A stretch of DNA of 13,123 nt from an uncultured Opitutia bacterium (GCA_903910245.1 CAIVYX010000102.1:1-13123); one strand, 5' to 3'. Counted from the first letter of the stretch, positions 1 to 8,374 are shown. Made by a program: numbers and translations. The notes: generated by a model not told the origin, from the sequence alone.

Positions 1-851
1 GCGCTGTCCATCTCGCGGATGACGCCGTATTCGATGACGTCAGGGTTGTAGCGGTAGCGGGTGAACTTCCGATGGTCGCCCCACCAGTCCTTGACGCGGG
101 TGAGGGTGACGGACTTCTCGCGCTGGAAGCCGGTGGGCCCGACGAAGTAAGGGCCGGTGGTGGGATGGAAGCGGTCGTTGTAGAGCTTCTCATAGTTGGG
201 GCCGAAGTCCTTGAAGAAGTTGCGCGGCAGCGGGCGGAGCTCGCCAAGCTGCTCGAGCTGGTACGGACGCTTGCGCGGCGCCTTGATGGCGATCGTATGT
301 GCGTCGTATTTCGTGATGCCGCCCCACTCGCGGGTGTAGAAGTCGGCATACCAGTCAGCCTTGGCCCAGGGCGAGCGGTGGAAGTAGAAGGCGTAGAAGT
401 AGTCGTCGGCGGTAATCGGCTGCCCGTCGGTGAACTGGGCGTTGGGATCGAGGCGGAAGTAGGCCGTCATGCCGTCAGGTGACATCGCCCAGCTCGTCGC
501 CAAGGCCGGGATCGGTTCGTCAGTGTTGGGGTGCGAGGAAAGCAGGCCAAAGTCGTTGTTGTCGTAAAGCTCACCGCGGAAGCCGTTATTAGCGTTAGGG
601 CCGACGCGGCGGAGCGTGGGCGGCGTGCCGGCCGTGAACTGACGGAGCGTACCGCCGCGGACGGCGCGCGGGTCGGCGAATTCTTTCTGGCCCGAGCCGT
701 CGTGCCAGACGAGATCCTTAGGGAGGTCGGTCGGCGTCGCGTAATGGAAGAAGTCCTTGTGCTCGGCGTAGTAGGCCGCGGCCTTCGGATCCTCGAAGGT
801 CTGGGCGGAGGCGGTCGTGAGGACGAAGAGGAAGGCGAGCAAGGTTCTCAT
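1..851 (-). CDS. yejA: Peptide ABC transporter substrate-binding protein, YejA-like (N-terminal part; runs off left edge)
   Basis: This is a periplasmic binding protein that should deliver peptides to the two permeases encoded just upstream. The ATG is at 849-851, and 283 codons are visible before the window edge with no stop. Residues 1-16 form a short signal peptide (MRTLLAFLFVLTTASA) followed by QTFED; there is no lipobox cysteine, so it should be a soluble periplasmic protein. The SBP_bac_5 (family 5 extracellular solute-binding) pattern is clear: RGGTLRQF at 65-72, then PALATSWAMSPDG (115-127), FRLDPNAQFTDGQPITADD (132-150) and TGPYFV (232-237). The start lies 2 nt after the yejE stop, so translation is probably coupled; no strong Shine-Dalgarno is present. 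YejA-type proteins serve peptides, microcin C or murein peptides. The true substrate cannot be read here, and other family-5 proteins (OppA, DppA) are alternatives. The YejB/YejE partners favour YejA. Confidence 0.9.
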   Translation of the reverse strand, partial: MRTLLAFLFVLTTASAQTFEDPKAAAYYAEHKDFFHYATPTDLPKDLVWHDGSGQKEFADPRAVRGGTLRQFTAGTPPTLRRVGPNANNGFRGELYDNNDFGLLSSHPNTDEPIPALATSWAMSPDGMTAYFRLDPNAQFTDGQPITADDYFYAFYFHRSPWAKADWYADFYTREWGGITKYDAHTIAIKAPRKRPYQLEQLGELRPLPRNFFKDFGPNYEKLYNDRFHPTTGPYFVGPTGFQREKSVTLTRVKDWWGDHRKFTRYRYNPDVIEYGVIREMDS

Positions 852-853
852 TT

Positions 854-2140
854 CTAGGTGCGACGAACGTCGAAGGCATCCTGGAGCGCTTCGCCGATGG
901 AATTGATCATGACCATGGTGCCGACGAGGCAGAATAACGTCGGGCCGAGGATCCACCAGGCGGCCCAGTTCTCCTTGGCCTGATGGAGCAACTCGCCCCA
1001 CGAAGGCTCCGTGGGCGGCAGGCCGAAGCCGAGGTAGTCGAGGGCTGATAGGGAGAAGACGAGTCCGTGTAGGCTGAAGGGCAGCGTGGTCAGAATCACG
1101 GTCGTGCAGTTGGGCAGGATGTGGCTCCAAATGATCCGCGCATGGCTCGCTCCGAGTGCGCGGGAGGCGGTGACGTAGTCGCGGGCAGAGACCTGGTAAG
1201 CCGACGCGCGTAGCTGCTGGGCGAGGCCAATCCACGAGAACGCGACGAGGATGAGCACGAGGACGGCCAGCGAGGGCTCGAGCAGGCTGGCGAGGAAGAT
1301 GATGGCGTAGAGGAACGGGATGTTGGACCAGATTTCCATTGCCCGCTGGGATACCATGTCGAACCAACCGCCGAAATAGCCCATGGCGGCTCCAAGGACG
1401 AGGCCGATGCCGTAGGCACAAGGCAGGTAGATGAGTGCCGACAGGAGCAACAGGCGGAAGCCGCCGAAGAGCCGTGCGAGAATGTCGTGGCCGGATTCGT
1501 CGGTGCCGAGCCAATGTCCGTCGAGTCCGGGCGGGCAGGGCGAGGGCACCTGCGTGCGGAGCGAGCCCTTTGGTTCCCAGTCGGTACGGTCCGAGGTGGG
1601 TACGCGTTGGGCGACCTTACCGTCGGCGAATTTTGCGCGGGCGACGCCGACGCCTTCGGCGAATAACCGCGCGTCGCCATGCGGTCGTCCGTCAATGATC
1701 GTCCAGGTCTGTCGGCGGGTGCCGTTCGCATTGAGCGTGAAGATGCGTCCTTCGGAGATGATGCCGCGAGGATCGTGCCAGTGCCCTTCGGTATCGCGGG
1801 AGACTTCCGGCATCACCTCGCAGACTTCGCCCGGGGCGAAGGGAACGGGCGGCATAAAGAGCCAGCCTCGGCCGTTCTGTTTCAGTTCTTCGGCTAGGAG
1901 CCGATAGTTGGGTTCGCTTTCGATCTTGAGGCCAAGTTCGCGTCCGGAGATGAAACCGGCGAACACTGGGAAACGATACGCTCCGTCGACCTTGAGCACG
2001 AGGGGACGGTTACCGACCAGCAGCGGCCCGAGCAGGGCGAGGAGGGAAAGTGTGCCCAAGGTCAGCAGTGACCACCAGCCGAGGCGGTTACGCCGGAAAC
2101 GTTCGAAGCGCTGGAGCGTGATGGGATCGAAAAGGTTCAT
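854..2140 (-). CDS. yejE: Peptide ABC transporter inner-membrane permease, YejE-like, with enlarged periplasmic loop
   Basis: This is the second permease subunit of a Yej-type peptide importer. It has 428 residues, against about 341 in E. coli YejE as I recall it. The N-terminus (RFERFRRNRLGWWSLLTL) and TM1 (about 23-42) match the family. The stretch GNRPLVLKVDGAYRFPVF (43-60) parallels the NDKPLLVRYDG region of E. coli YejE, and HWLGTDESGHDILARL (209-224) opens the transport core. Further membrane segments fall at about 229-255, 276-310, 345-370 and 396-415. The ATPase-coupling EAA loop is at 321-344 (DYVTASRALGASHARIIWSH). About 75-90 extra residues lie between 106 and 200, in the periplasmic loop after TM1; they include a MORN-like stretch (DGRPHGDARLF, FADGK). 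Its ATG overlaps the yejB stop as ATGA (2137-2140), so the permeases are translationally coupled. Family assignment is firm; the role of the insert is unknown. Confidence 0.92.
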   Translation of the reverse strand: MNLFDPITLQRFERFRRNRLGWWSLLTLGTLSLLALLGPLLVGNRPLVLKVDGAYRFPVFAGFISGRELGLKIESEPNYRLLAEELKQNGRGWLFMPPVPFAPGEVCEVMPEVSRDTEGHWHDPRGIISEGRIFTLNANGTRRQTWTIIDGRPHGDARLFAEGVGVARAKFADGKVAQRVPTSDRTDWEPKGSLRTQVPSPCPPGLDGHWLGTDESGHDILARLFGGFRLLLLSALIYLPCAYGIGLVLGAAMGYFGGWFDMVSQRAMEIWSNIPFLYAIIFLASLLEPSLAVLVLILVAFSWIGLAQQLRASAYQVSARDYVTASRALGASHARIIWSHILPNCTTVILTTLPFSLHGLVFSLSALDYLGFGLPPTEPSWGELLHQAKENWAAWWILGPTLFCLVGTMVMINSIGEALQDAFDVRRT

Positions 2141-3369
2141 GCGGATTTATCGAACCGGATGCGAGGGTCGACGGCGGCGACGCAAAGGTCGGAGACAATG
2201 TTGCCGATGAGCATCGCCAAGCTGGAGAGCGTGAGGAGGCCAAGGAAGACGGGATAGTCGCGGTGGACGAGCGAGTCGTAGCCCAGCAGGCCGAGGCCGG
2301 GAATGTTGAACGTGAACTCGATAAGGAAGGAGCCGGTGAGGAAGAAGCCGAGGTTGCCGCCGAAGGTCGCGGCGATGGGGATCAGCGAATTGCGGAGCAC
2401 GTGGACGAACACGATGCGGCGGTTGCTCAGGCCCTTGGCCTTGGCGGTGCGGACGTAGTCGGCGGTGAGGTTGTCGAGCAGGCCGTTACGGGTGAAGAGC
2501 GTGAGCGCGGTGAAGGCGCCGACCATCTCGCAACTGAGCGGCAGGACCGTACTCATGAACGGATGCTCCCAGTCGAAGCCCTTCGACGGGAACCAGTGCA
2601 GCTGGTGGCAGAGGAGATTGAGGCCGGCGACGGCGAGGACGAAGCCGGGTACGGAATAGAGGATGAAGAGGATCTGGGTCGAGGATCGGTCAAACCAGCC
2701 GTCGCGTTTCAGGGCCTTGGCGACGCCGAGCGGAATCGAGATCGCGTAGGCGAGCAGCAGGGACCAGCCGCCGAACCAAGCCGAGATGGGGAAGCGGGAC
2801 TTGATCTCGTCCCAGACCGGCTTGTCGCTGGCGGTGGAGTCGCCGAGCTCCGCTTGGAGGAGTCCGGCGTAGGCACGTCGGTAGACGAGCACGCGCGTTG
2901 CTTTCTCGGGGTCGTCGGGTAGGGGGGCGGCGGTAGCGAACCAGTGTGCCCGGGGTTTGCCGTCTGGCATGGCCGCAGTAAAGGTGCTTCCAGTCTGGCT
3001 GACGTTCAGCTTGAAAGATTTGCCTGCGATGAGGTCATCGGCGACCTCCGCCTCGGCCTTGCCGTCCTTATCTAAACGTACCGTGATCCAGTCCGCTTGG
3101 CCGGGGAGGGCTCCGAGCCAGATGGCATAGGCCTCTATAAGAGAGCGATCGAAACCGTAGCGCCGTTTGAGGTTGTCGAGCTCCTCGGGCGAGGCCGGTC
3201 CGCTCGGGCGGGCCGCGGTGCTGCGTTTACGGTCGGCCTGCTGGCGCTCGGCGAGGGCTTGTTCGATCGGGCCACCCGGGACGAAGCGGGTGAAGCAGAA
3301 CGCGACGAACGTGATGCCCACGAAGGTCAGTGGGACTAGCAGCAACCGTCTGAGGACGTAGTCGCGCAT
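2137..3369 (-). CDS. yejB: Peptide ABC transporter inner-membrane permease, YejB-like, with periplasmic insert
   Basis: This is the first permease subunit and first gene of the importer operon. It has 410 residues, against about 364 in E. coli YejB as I recall it. It starts MRDYVLRRLLLVPLTFVGIT with TM1 at about 9-29, followed by the family motif VPGGPIEQAL (30-39). RRYGFD (69-74) corresponds to the conserved HRYGFDKP region. The coupling (EAA) loop is at 304-327 (DYVRTAKAKGLSNRRIVFVH). The C-terminus reads IPGLGLLGYDSLVHRDYPVF (356-375) and ends near DPRIRF, very close to E. coli YejB. Residues about 91-172 form a hydrophilic, beta-rich-looking insertion in the first periplasmic loop (LDKDGKAEAE, MPDGKPRAHWF) that E. 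coli YejB lacks. No yejF-type ATPase gene lies upstream; the operon begins here, so the ATPase must be past the left edge or elsewhere. Oligopeptide permease OppB is the alternative, but the C-terminal block favours YejB. Confidence 0.92.
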   Translation of the reverse strand: MRDYVLRRLLLVPLTFVGITFVAFCFTRFVPGGPIEQALAERQQADRKRSTAARPSGPASPEELDNLKRRYGFDRSLIEAYAIWLGALPGQADWITVRLDKDGKAEAEVADDLIAGKSFKLNVSQTGSTFTAAMPDGKPRAHWFATAAPLPDDPEKATRVLVYRRAYAGLLQAELGDSTASDKPVWDEIKSRFPISAWFGGWSLLLAYAISIPLGVAKALKRDGWFDRSSTQILFILYSVPGFVLAVAGLNLLCHQLHWFPSKGFDWEHPFMSTVLPLSCEMVGAFTALTLFTRNGLLDNLTADYVRTAKAKGLSNRRIVFVHVLRNSLIPIAATFGGNLGFFLTGSFLIEFTFNIPGLGLLGYDSLVHRDYPVFLGLLTLSSLAMLIGNIVSDLCVAAVDPRIRFDKSA

Positions 3370-3433
3370 CGCGGGTCTCTATAGGGCAGTCACAGAACGA
3401 GAGGGGTCAACCCGAAAGGACTCGCTTGCACCC
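3370..3433. promoter_or_regulatory. Divergent intergenic region, presumed promoters for the yej operon and the aas-like gene
   Basis: The two flanking genes point away from each other, so both promoters probably lie here or run into the coding ends. On the minus strand TTGACC (3405-3410) resembles a -35 box, and TATAGA (3378-3383) or the overlapping CCTATA (3380-3385) could be a -10. The spacings are 21 and 19 nt, longer than ideal, and the first would leave almost no leader before yejB. On the plus strand AAGGA (3416-3420) lies 13 nt before the aas-like ATG, at the far limit for a ribosome binding site. The position is certain; the individual boxes are weak guesses. Confidence 0.3.
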
Positions 3434-5782
3434 ATGGCCGGAGGTCGCACCTTGTGTGGGGTGCCCCTGCTTTACTCTTCCCTGCTTTTTGTCGTCCTTG
3501 CCGTTGTCGCGTTCGGACTACTCTTACTCTCAGTCTTCCTGGTCGCCTTCGCCTGGCGGGCACCGCGACGACACAAGTCAATGTCGCTGGGTTATTGCGT
3601 CATGCAGACCCTGTGCTGGCTCCTCTTGAAGTGCGGGTACAGCATCCGTGTCCGCGGGTTGGAGAATATTCCGCAAGAAGGCGGCGTACTCCTTATCGTG
3701 AACCACGTTGCCTATGCCGACGTGGTGGTGATGGGTGTGATGTCCCGTCGTCCGGTGCGCTTTCTCTCTTGGGAAGGTTTCGAACGGCATAAGTTCATCG
3801 GCTTTATGTGCCGACTGATGGGGACGATTCCGGTTTCGGAGACGAAGGCTAAGGAGGCCATCGTCAAGGCGGGCGAAGCTCTCGCCCGCGGTGAAGTCGT
3901 CTGCATCTTTCCCGAAGGTAGTATCACCCGTAACGGTGGCCTGATGCAGCTGCGCAAAGGCTTCGAGCTGATCGCCCGCCGGGGCGGCGCGCCTATCCTG
4001 CCCGTCGCCATCGATGGCATGTGGGGCTCAATCTTCAGCTACAGCGGAGGAAAGTCTTTCTGGAAGTTACCCAAGCATTTCCCTCGTCCCATCGGCGTCG
4101 TGGTCGGTAAACCGTTTCCTGTGGCCGAGCATGCCAAGACGCGCTCGCGTCTACTCGAGCTCGCCGCGGAGGCCTTCGCCATGCGCAAATCCCTCGAAGG
4201 CCATCTCGGCCGTGAGGTCGCGGAAGGTCTCGCGAAGAAGGGCGGCTCCGTCGCCTTGGTCGACCGCACCTCAGCTCGCGTCGAGTACTCTGGAGCGACG
4301 CTGCTGGCCTTGGGCTGGGCCTTCGCGGGTGAGTTGAAGCGCCGGACGACGTCCAAGCGTGTCGCGATCGTGCTGCCTCCGGGCGTCGCGGCGGCGGTGG
4401 CTAACCTCGGTTGCGTGCTGGCCGGCAAGGTCTCGGTGAATCTCAATTTCTCGCTGGGTCGTGAGCAGGCGCTCTCCTGCCTCCAGCGCGCCGAGGTGGA
4501 CCTCGTCGTCACCTCTGGCGCTTTCCGCAGCAAGCTCTCCGAGAGGTCTCCGGACTTTCCGTGGGGTGATCACGTTCTCGACGTCGCCGATTTCCTGACG
4601 GCGCCCTCGCGCGCTGACCTCGCTTTTCGCATTAGCCTGATTCGCTGCCTACCGACCTCCTGGGCGCTGGCGTGCATGGGGCTGCCGAAGCATGGTGGCG
4701 ACGACGAGGCGGCTTTGCTCTTCACCAGTGGCAGTTCCGGCCAGCCCAAGGGCGTACGTCTTTCGCACCGTAACATCCTGGCTAACCTGCGGCAGATTGA
4801 CGATGCGGACATCCTGCCGGACGATGCGGTCCTGCTCAGCAGCCTGCCGGTCTTCCATAGCTTCGGTTTTACGATTGGGCTTTGGTATGCGCTCTCCCGC
4901 ACGCCGCGTCTGGTGACCTTGCCGTCGCCACTGGATTCCACCGCTGCGGTAAAGGCGATCAAGGAAGAGAAGGTCACGGTCGTCGTCGGCACGCCGACTT
5001 TCCTGCGCCCTTATCTCCGTCGCGGCACCGCCGTAGATTTCGCGACGCTCGAATGGGCGGTCGTCGGGGCCGAGAAGTGTCCGGCCGACCTGGTGGATGC
5101 CTTCGCCACCCAGCTGGAGACGCCGATTCTGGAAGGCTATGGCATCACCGAGACCAGCCCCGTGCTTGCCGTCAATGTACCTGACCGGATTGACCCCGAA
5201 GGTCCCGGTGGCGTTTGGCTGGGTAACGTCCTTGGCTCCGTTGGTCGTCCGATCATCGGCGTCGCCGTCCGCTTCCTTGACCCCGAGACCGGCGAGGTCC
5301 TGCCGAACGCGCAGGTGGGTCTCCTGGAAATCAAGGGAGCCAATATCTTCATGGGCTATCTCGATGCCGAGCAGACGGCTAAAGCGATGACGCCGGATGG
5401 CTGGTATCGCACGGGCGACCTCGGGCGCATGGACGAGGACGGCTTCCTGTACCTCGCCGGACGACTCTCCCGCTTTTCCAAGATTGGCGGTGAGATGGTC
5501 CCGCATGGCACCGTCGAGGATGCCTTGCGCAAGGTGATGAAGCTGACCGATTCCTTTGAAATCAAGGTCGCCGTCGCGAGTATCGCGGATCCGGCTAAGG
5601 GCGAGCAGCTCGTCGTGTTGCATGTCGATGATGTCGATGTCGAGGCGATCCGCACGGCGCTCGCGGCCGAAGGGCTCGCTAACCTGTGGATTCCCAAGCT
5701 GTTCAAGAAAGTGCCCGCCATCCCGATTTTAGGCACGGGTAAGCTGGATTTGAGCAAGTTGCGGGAGCTGGCACAGGGCTGA
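3434..5782 (+). CDS. aas: Bifunctional lysophospholipid acyltransferase / acyl-ACP (acyl-CoA) synthetase, Aas-like
   Basis: This is an inner-membrane fusion enzyme (782 residues) that should activate a fatty acid with ATP and pass it to a lysophospholipid, the Aas pathway for repairing phosphatidylethanolamine. Residues about 13-40 form a membrane anchor. The PlsC/AGPAT acyltransferase domain (about 70-240) has the catalytic HX4D box at H91-D96 (NHVAYAD) and FPEGS at 159-163. The C-terminal AMP-binding domain (about 260-782) has the phosphate loop TSGSSGQPKG (431-440), GYGITET (568-574), GWYRTGD (656-662) and the catalytic lysine motif GTGKLD with K770. E. coli Aas is about 719 residues with the same domain order. 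The partner lysophospholipid flippase LplT is not fused or adjacent. The ATG at 3434 keeps the membrane anchor; a start at 3581 (Met50) would lose it, so I prefer 3434. The acyl carrier (ACP or CoA) cannot be told from the sequence. Confidence 0.9.
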   Translation: MAGGRTLCGVPLLYSSLLFVVLAVVAFGLLLLSVFLVAFAWRAPRRHKSMSLGYCVMQTLCWLLLKCGYSIRVRGLENIPQEGGVLLIVNHVAYADVVVMGVMSRRPVRFLSWEGFERHKFIGFMCRLMGTIPVSETKAKEAIVKAGEALARGEVVCIFPEGSITRNGGLMQLRKGFELIARRGGAPILPVAIDGMWGSIFSYSGGKSFWKLPKHFPRPIGVVVGKPFPVAEHAKTRSRLLELAAEAFAMRKSLEGHLGREVAEGLAKKGGSVALVDRTSARVEYSGATLLALGWAFAGELKRRTTSKRVAIVLPPGVAAAVANLGCVLAGKVSVNLNFSLGREQALSCLQRAEVDLVVTSGAFRSKLSERSPDFPWGDHVLDVADFLTAPSRADLAFRISLIRCLPTSWALACMGLPKHGGDDEAALLFTSGSSGQPKGVRLSHRNILANLRQIDDADILPDDAVLLSSLPVFHSFGFTIGLWYALSRTPRLVTLPSPLDSTAAVKAIKEEKVTVVVGTPTFLRPYLRRGTAVDFATLEWAVVGAEKCPADLVDAFATQLETPILEGYGITETSPVLAVNVPDRIDPEGPGGVWLGNVLGSVGRPIIGVAVRFLDPETGEVLPNAQVGLLEIKGANIFMGYLDAEQTAKAMTPDGWYRTGDLGRMDEDGFLYLAGRLSRFSKIGGEMVPHGTVEDALRKVMKLTDSFEIKVAVASIADPAKGEQLVVLHVDDVDVEAIRTALAAEGLANLWIPKLFKKVPAIPILGTGKLDLSKLRELAQG

Positions 5783-5833
5783 CGCGGTTTTGGCTCGCTT
5801 GTGGCTTAAGGTGGATTGTCCTCACTAACGATC

Positions 5834-8374
5834 ATGCCCAAAAAGAAGAAGCCCGCGAAGAAATCCGTCAAGGTGCTTAAGGCCCGCAAGTCCGCGCCGA
5901 AGCCTGCCAAGAAGGCGGCGGCGAAGCTCGCAGCTGATTCGCAGGTCGTCGCTTTCCGCGATGCTATTCTGCGCCACTTGAAAAGCACCTTCGCCCGTGA
6001 CCCCGTCACCGCGACCCGTAACGACTGGTGGATGGCCACCTGCATGGCCGCCCGTGACCTGATGATTGCGCGCTACATTGATACGCAGTCCCAGCATTCC
6101 AGCTTGAACGTCCGCCGCGTCTATTATTTCTCCTTGGAGTACCTCATGGGGCGGGTGCTCTGTAATAATCTCGTCAATCTCGGCCTACGCGACGTGGCGG
6201 CGGCGGCCTTGGCCGAACTCGGCCAGAATCTTGAAGCGGTGGCGGATGAAGAGGCTGATATGGGCCTAGGTAACGGTGGGCTCGGTCGCCTCGCTGCCTG
6301 CTTCCTCGATTCCCTCGCCACGATGGATATCCCGGCTATCGGCTACGGGATTCATTATGAGTTCGGCTTATTCCGGCAGACCTTTGCGCTGGGCCGTCAG
6401 GTGGAGGTCGCGGATAATTGGTTGGCGAATAATAATCCCTGGCTGGTGCGCCGTCCGAACTTCCGCGTGAGTGTGCCTTTGTATGGGCGGGTGAAGTACA
6501 GCAAGGATGATCGCGGTAATCATTCGGCGGAGTTGGTGGAGACGAAGAATCTTCACGGCGTGCCCTGGGATATCCCGATTGCAGGATTCAACGCCAGCAG
6601 CGTCAACTACCTCCGCCTATGGGAATCTAAGGCCGATTCGGAGTTCGATTTTAAGGCTTTCGATCGCGGTGGTTACGTCGAAGCGGTGCGCGAGCGTGAT
6701 GCGAGCGAGACCATCTCGAAGGTGCTTTACCCCAACGACAGCACCGAGAGCGGTAAGGAACTACGTCTCGTGCAGCAGATCTTTTTCGTGTCCTGCTCGT
6801 TGCAGGACATTTTGCGCCGCCATCGCCGTCTCAATGCGAGCTTGGATAATCTGCCGGCGAAGGTCGCTATCCAGCTGAATGATACGCATCCTTCCATTGC
6901 GATCGCCGAATTAATGCGCCTGTTGGTCGACGAGCATCGCCGCACCTGGGATGAAGCTTGGGGCGTTTGTACGCAGGTCTTCAGTTACACCAATCACACC
7001 TTGCTACCGGAAGCCCTCGAGACCTGGTCCGTGCCGCTCTTCGAGAAGGTGCTGCCACGCCACCTCGAAATCATCTACGAGATCAACCGTCGCCACCTCG
7101 AGGACGTCGAGAAGCGCTGGCCAGGGGACGACGCCCGCAAGACGGAACTCTCCATCATCCAGGAAGGCTCACCCAAGCGTATCCGCATGGCGCACCTCGC
7201 CGTGGTCGGCTCGCATCACGTGAACGGCGTGGCCGAACTGCACACCCGCCTGATCCGCGCAAATCTGTTCCCGGGCTTCAATGAGCTCTGGAAGGGCAAG
7301 TTCGTGAACGTCACCAACGGCGTCACGCCCCGCCGCTGGGTCCGTGGCTGCAATCCTCAGCTCGGCGCCCTGTGCGACGAAGTCGCCGGCAAGGGCTGGG
7401 AGGCCGACCTTGGCCGCCTGCGCAAGCTGGACGCCTTGGCTGACCGACCCGCATTCCAGGACCGTTTTCTCGCCATCAAGCGCGCCAACAAGGTCCGCCT
7501 CGCGGCCCGCATCAAGGAGCTCGTCGGGGTGGAAGTCTCGCCCGACGCGCTCTTCGACGTCCAGATCAAGCGTCTGCATGAGTACAAGCGCCAGCATCTC
7601 AACCTGCTGCATATCCTGCACCTGTACCGTCGCATTCTGAACGAGCCGAACGGCGCCTTCACGCCTCGCGTCTGTATCTTCGGGGCCAAGGCCGCGCCGG
7701 GTTACGCCCTCGCCAAGCACATCATCCACGCAATCAACCGTGTCGCTGCCGTCATCAACTCCGATGAGCGCGTCCGCGGACTACTCAAGGTGGTGTTCCT
7801 GCCGGACTATCGCGTCTCGCTCGCCGAATGCATCATCCCCGCCGCTGACCTCTCCGAGCAAATCTCGACCGCGGGCAAGGAAGCCTCGGGCACCGGTAAC
7901 ATGAAGCTCGCTCTCAATGGTGCGGTCACCATCGGCACGCTCGACGGCGCCAACGTCGAGATCGCCGAAGAAGTCGGCGCCGAGAATATTTTCATCTTCG
8001 GCCTCCACGTCGAGGCGGTCGAGAAGCTCTGGGCTGATGGTTACGATCCGCGAGCGGTTCTCGCTGCCGACCCGGAACTCTCGGCACTGCTCGATTGGCT
8101 TCGCTCCGACACTTTCACGCCCGAACAGACCGGTGCTCTCTCGCCGGTGGTCGATTCGCTCCTGGATGGCGGCGATCCCTATCTGGTACTGGCTGACTTC
8201 CGAAGCTACTTGGACGCCCAGGCCAAGGCCGAGAAGGCCTTCTTGGACCGTCGCCGCTGGGCCGCCATGGCTATCCGGAACGTCGCCCGCTGCGCCAAGT
8301 TCTCGTCTGATCGCTCGATCGGCGACTACGCCAAGCTCATCTGGAGGACTAAATCCCACCCCATTCCCCGCTAA
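5834..8374 (+). CDS. glgP: Glycogen/alpha-glucan phosphorylase with lysine-rich N-terminal tail
   Basis: This is a cytoplasmic GT35 phosphorylase that releases glucose-1-phosphate from glycogen or maltodextrin using pyridoxal phosphate. It has 846 residues from the ATG at 5834. A TTG at 5816 would add six residues, but the ATG is preferred; neither has a well-placed ribosome site (AAGGTGG ends at 5814). The family core starts at about residue 38. VYYFSLEYLMGR (96-107) and GLGNGGLGRLAACF are diagnostic, with Gly-rich loop and active-site residues intact. RLHEYKRQHLN and the PLP block GTGNMKLALNGA follow, with Schiff-base lysine K691 (codon at 7904). Residues 1-35 are an added basic tail with 13 Lys in the first 31 positions plus Ala and Pro, like a histone H1 tail. 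It begins 51 nt after the aas-like gene and is followed after 17 nt by the secreted protein gene. GlgP and MalP cannot be separated from sequence alone; no other glycogen gene is in the window. Confidence 0.95.
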   Translation: MPKKKKPAKKSVKVLKARKSAPKPAKKAAAKLAADSQVVAFRDAILRHLKSTFARDPVTATRNDWWMATCMAARDLMIARYIDTQSQHSSLNVRRVYYFSLEYLMGRVLCNNLVNLGLRDVAAAALAELGQNLEAVADEEADMGLGNGGLGRLAACFLDSLATMDIPAIGYGIHYEFGLFRQTFALGRQVEVADNWLANNNPWLVRRPNFRVSVPLYGRVKYSKDDRGNHSAELVETKNLHGVPWDIPIAGFNASSVNYLRLWESKADSEFDFKAFDRGGYVEAVRERDASETISKVLYPNDSTESGKELRLVQQIFFVSCSLQDILRRHRRLNASLDNLPAKVAIQLNDTHPSIAIAELMRLLVDEHRRTWDEAWGVCTQVFSYTNHTLLPEALETWSVPLFEKVLPRHLEIIYEINRRHLEDVEKRWPGDDARKTELSIIQEGSPKRIRMAHLAVVGSHHVNGVAELHTRLIRANLFPGFNELWKGKFVNVTNGVTPRRWVRGCNPQLGALCDEVAGKGWEADLGRLRKLDALADRPAFQDRFLAIKRANKVRLAARIKELVGVEVSPDALFDVQIKRLHEYKRQHLNLLHILHLYRRILNEPNGAFTPRVCIFGAKAAPGYALAKHIIHAINRVAAVINSDERVRGLLKVVFLPDYRVSLAECIIPAADLSEQISTAGKEASGTGNMKLALNGAVTIGTLDGANVEIAEEVGAENIFIFGLHVEAVEKLWADGYDPRAVLAADPELSALLDWLRSDTFTPEQTGALSPVVDSLLDGGDPYLVLADFRSYLDAQAKAEKAFLDRRRWAAMAIRNVARCAKFSSDRSIGDYAKLIWRTKSHPIPR

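Noticed and set aside
72..857. Two plus-strand open frames (72-482 and 531-857) at the left edge
   Set aside because: They lie antisense to the YejA-like protein, which reads cleanly over 283 codons with a signal peptide and family motifs.
4649..5623. A 324-codon open frame on the minus strand antisense to the aas-like gene
   Set aside because: It lies entirely opposite the AMP-binding domain, whose motifs are intact, and has Arg/Gly-rich shadow composition.
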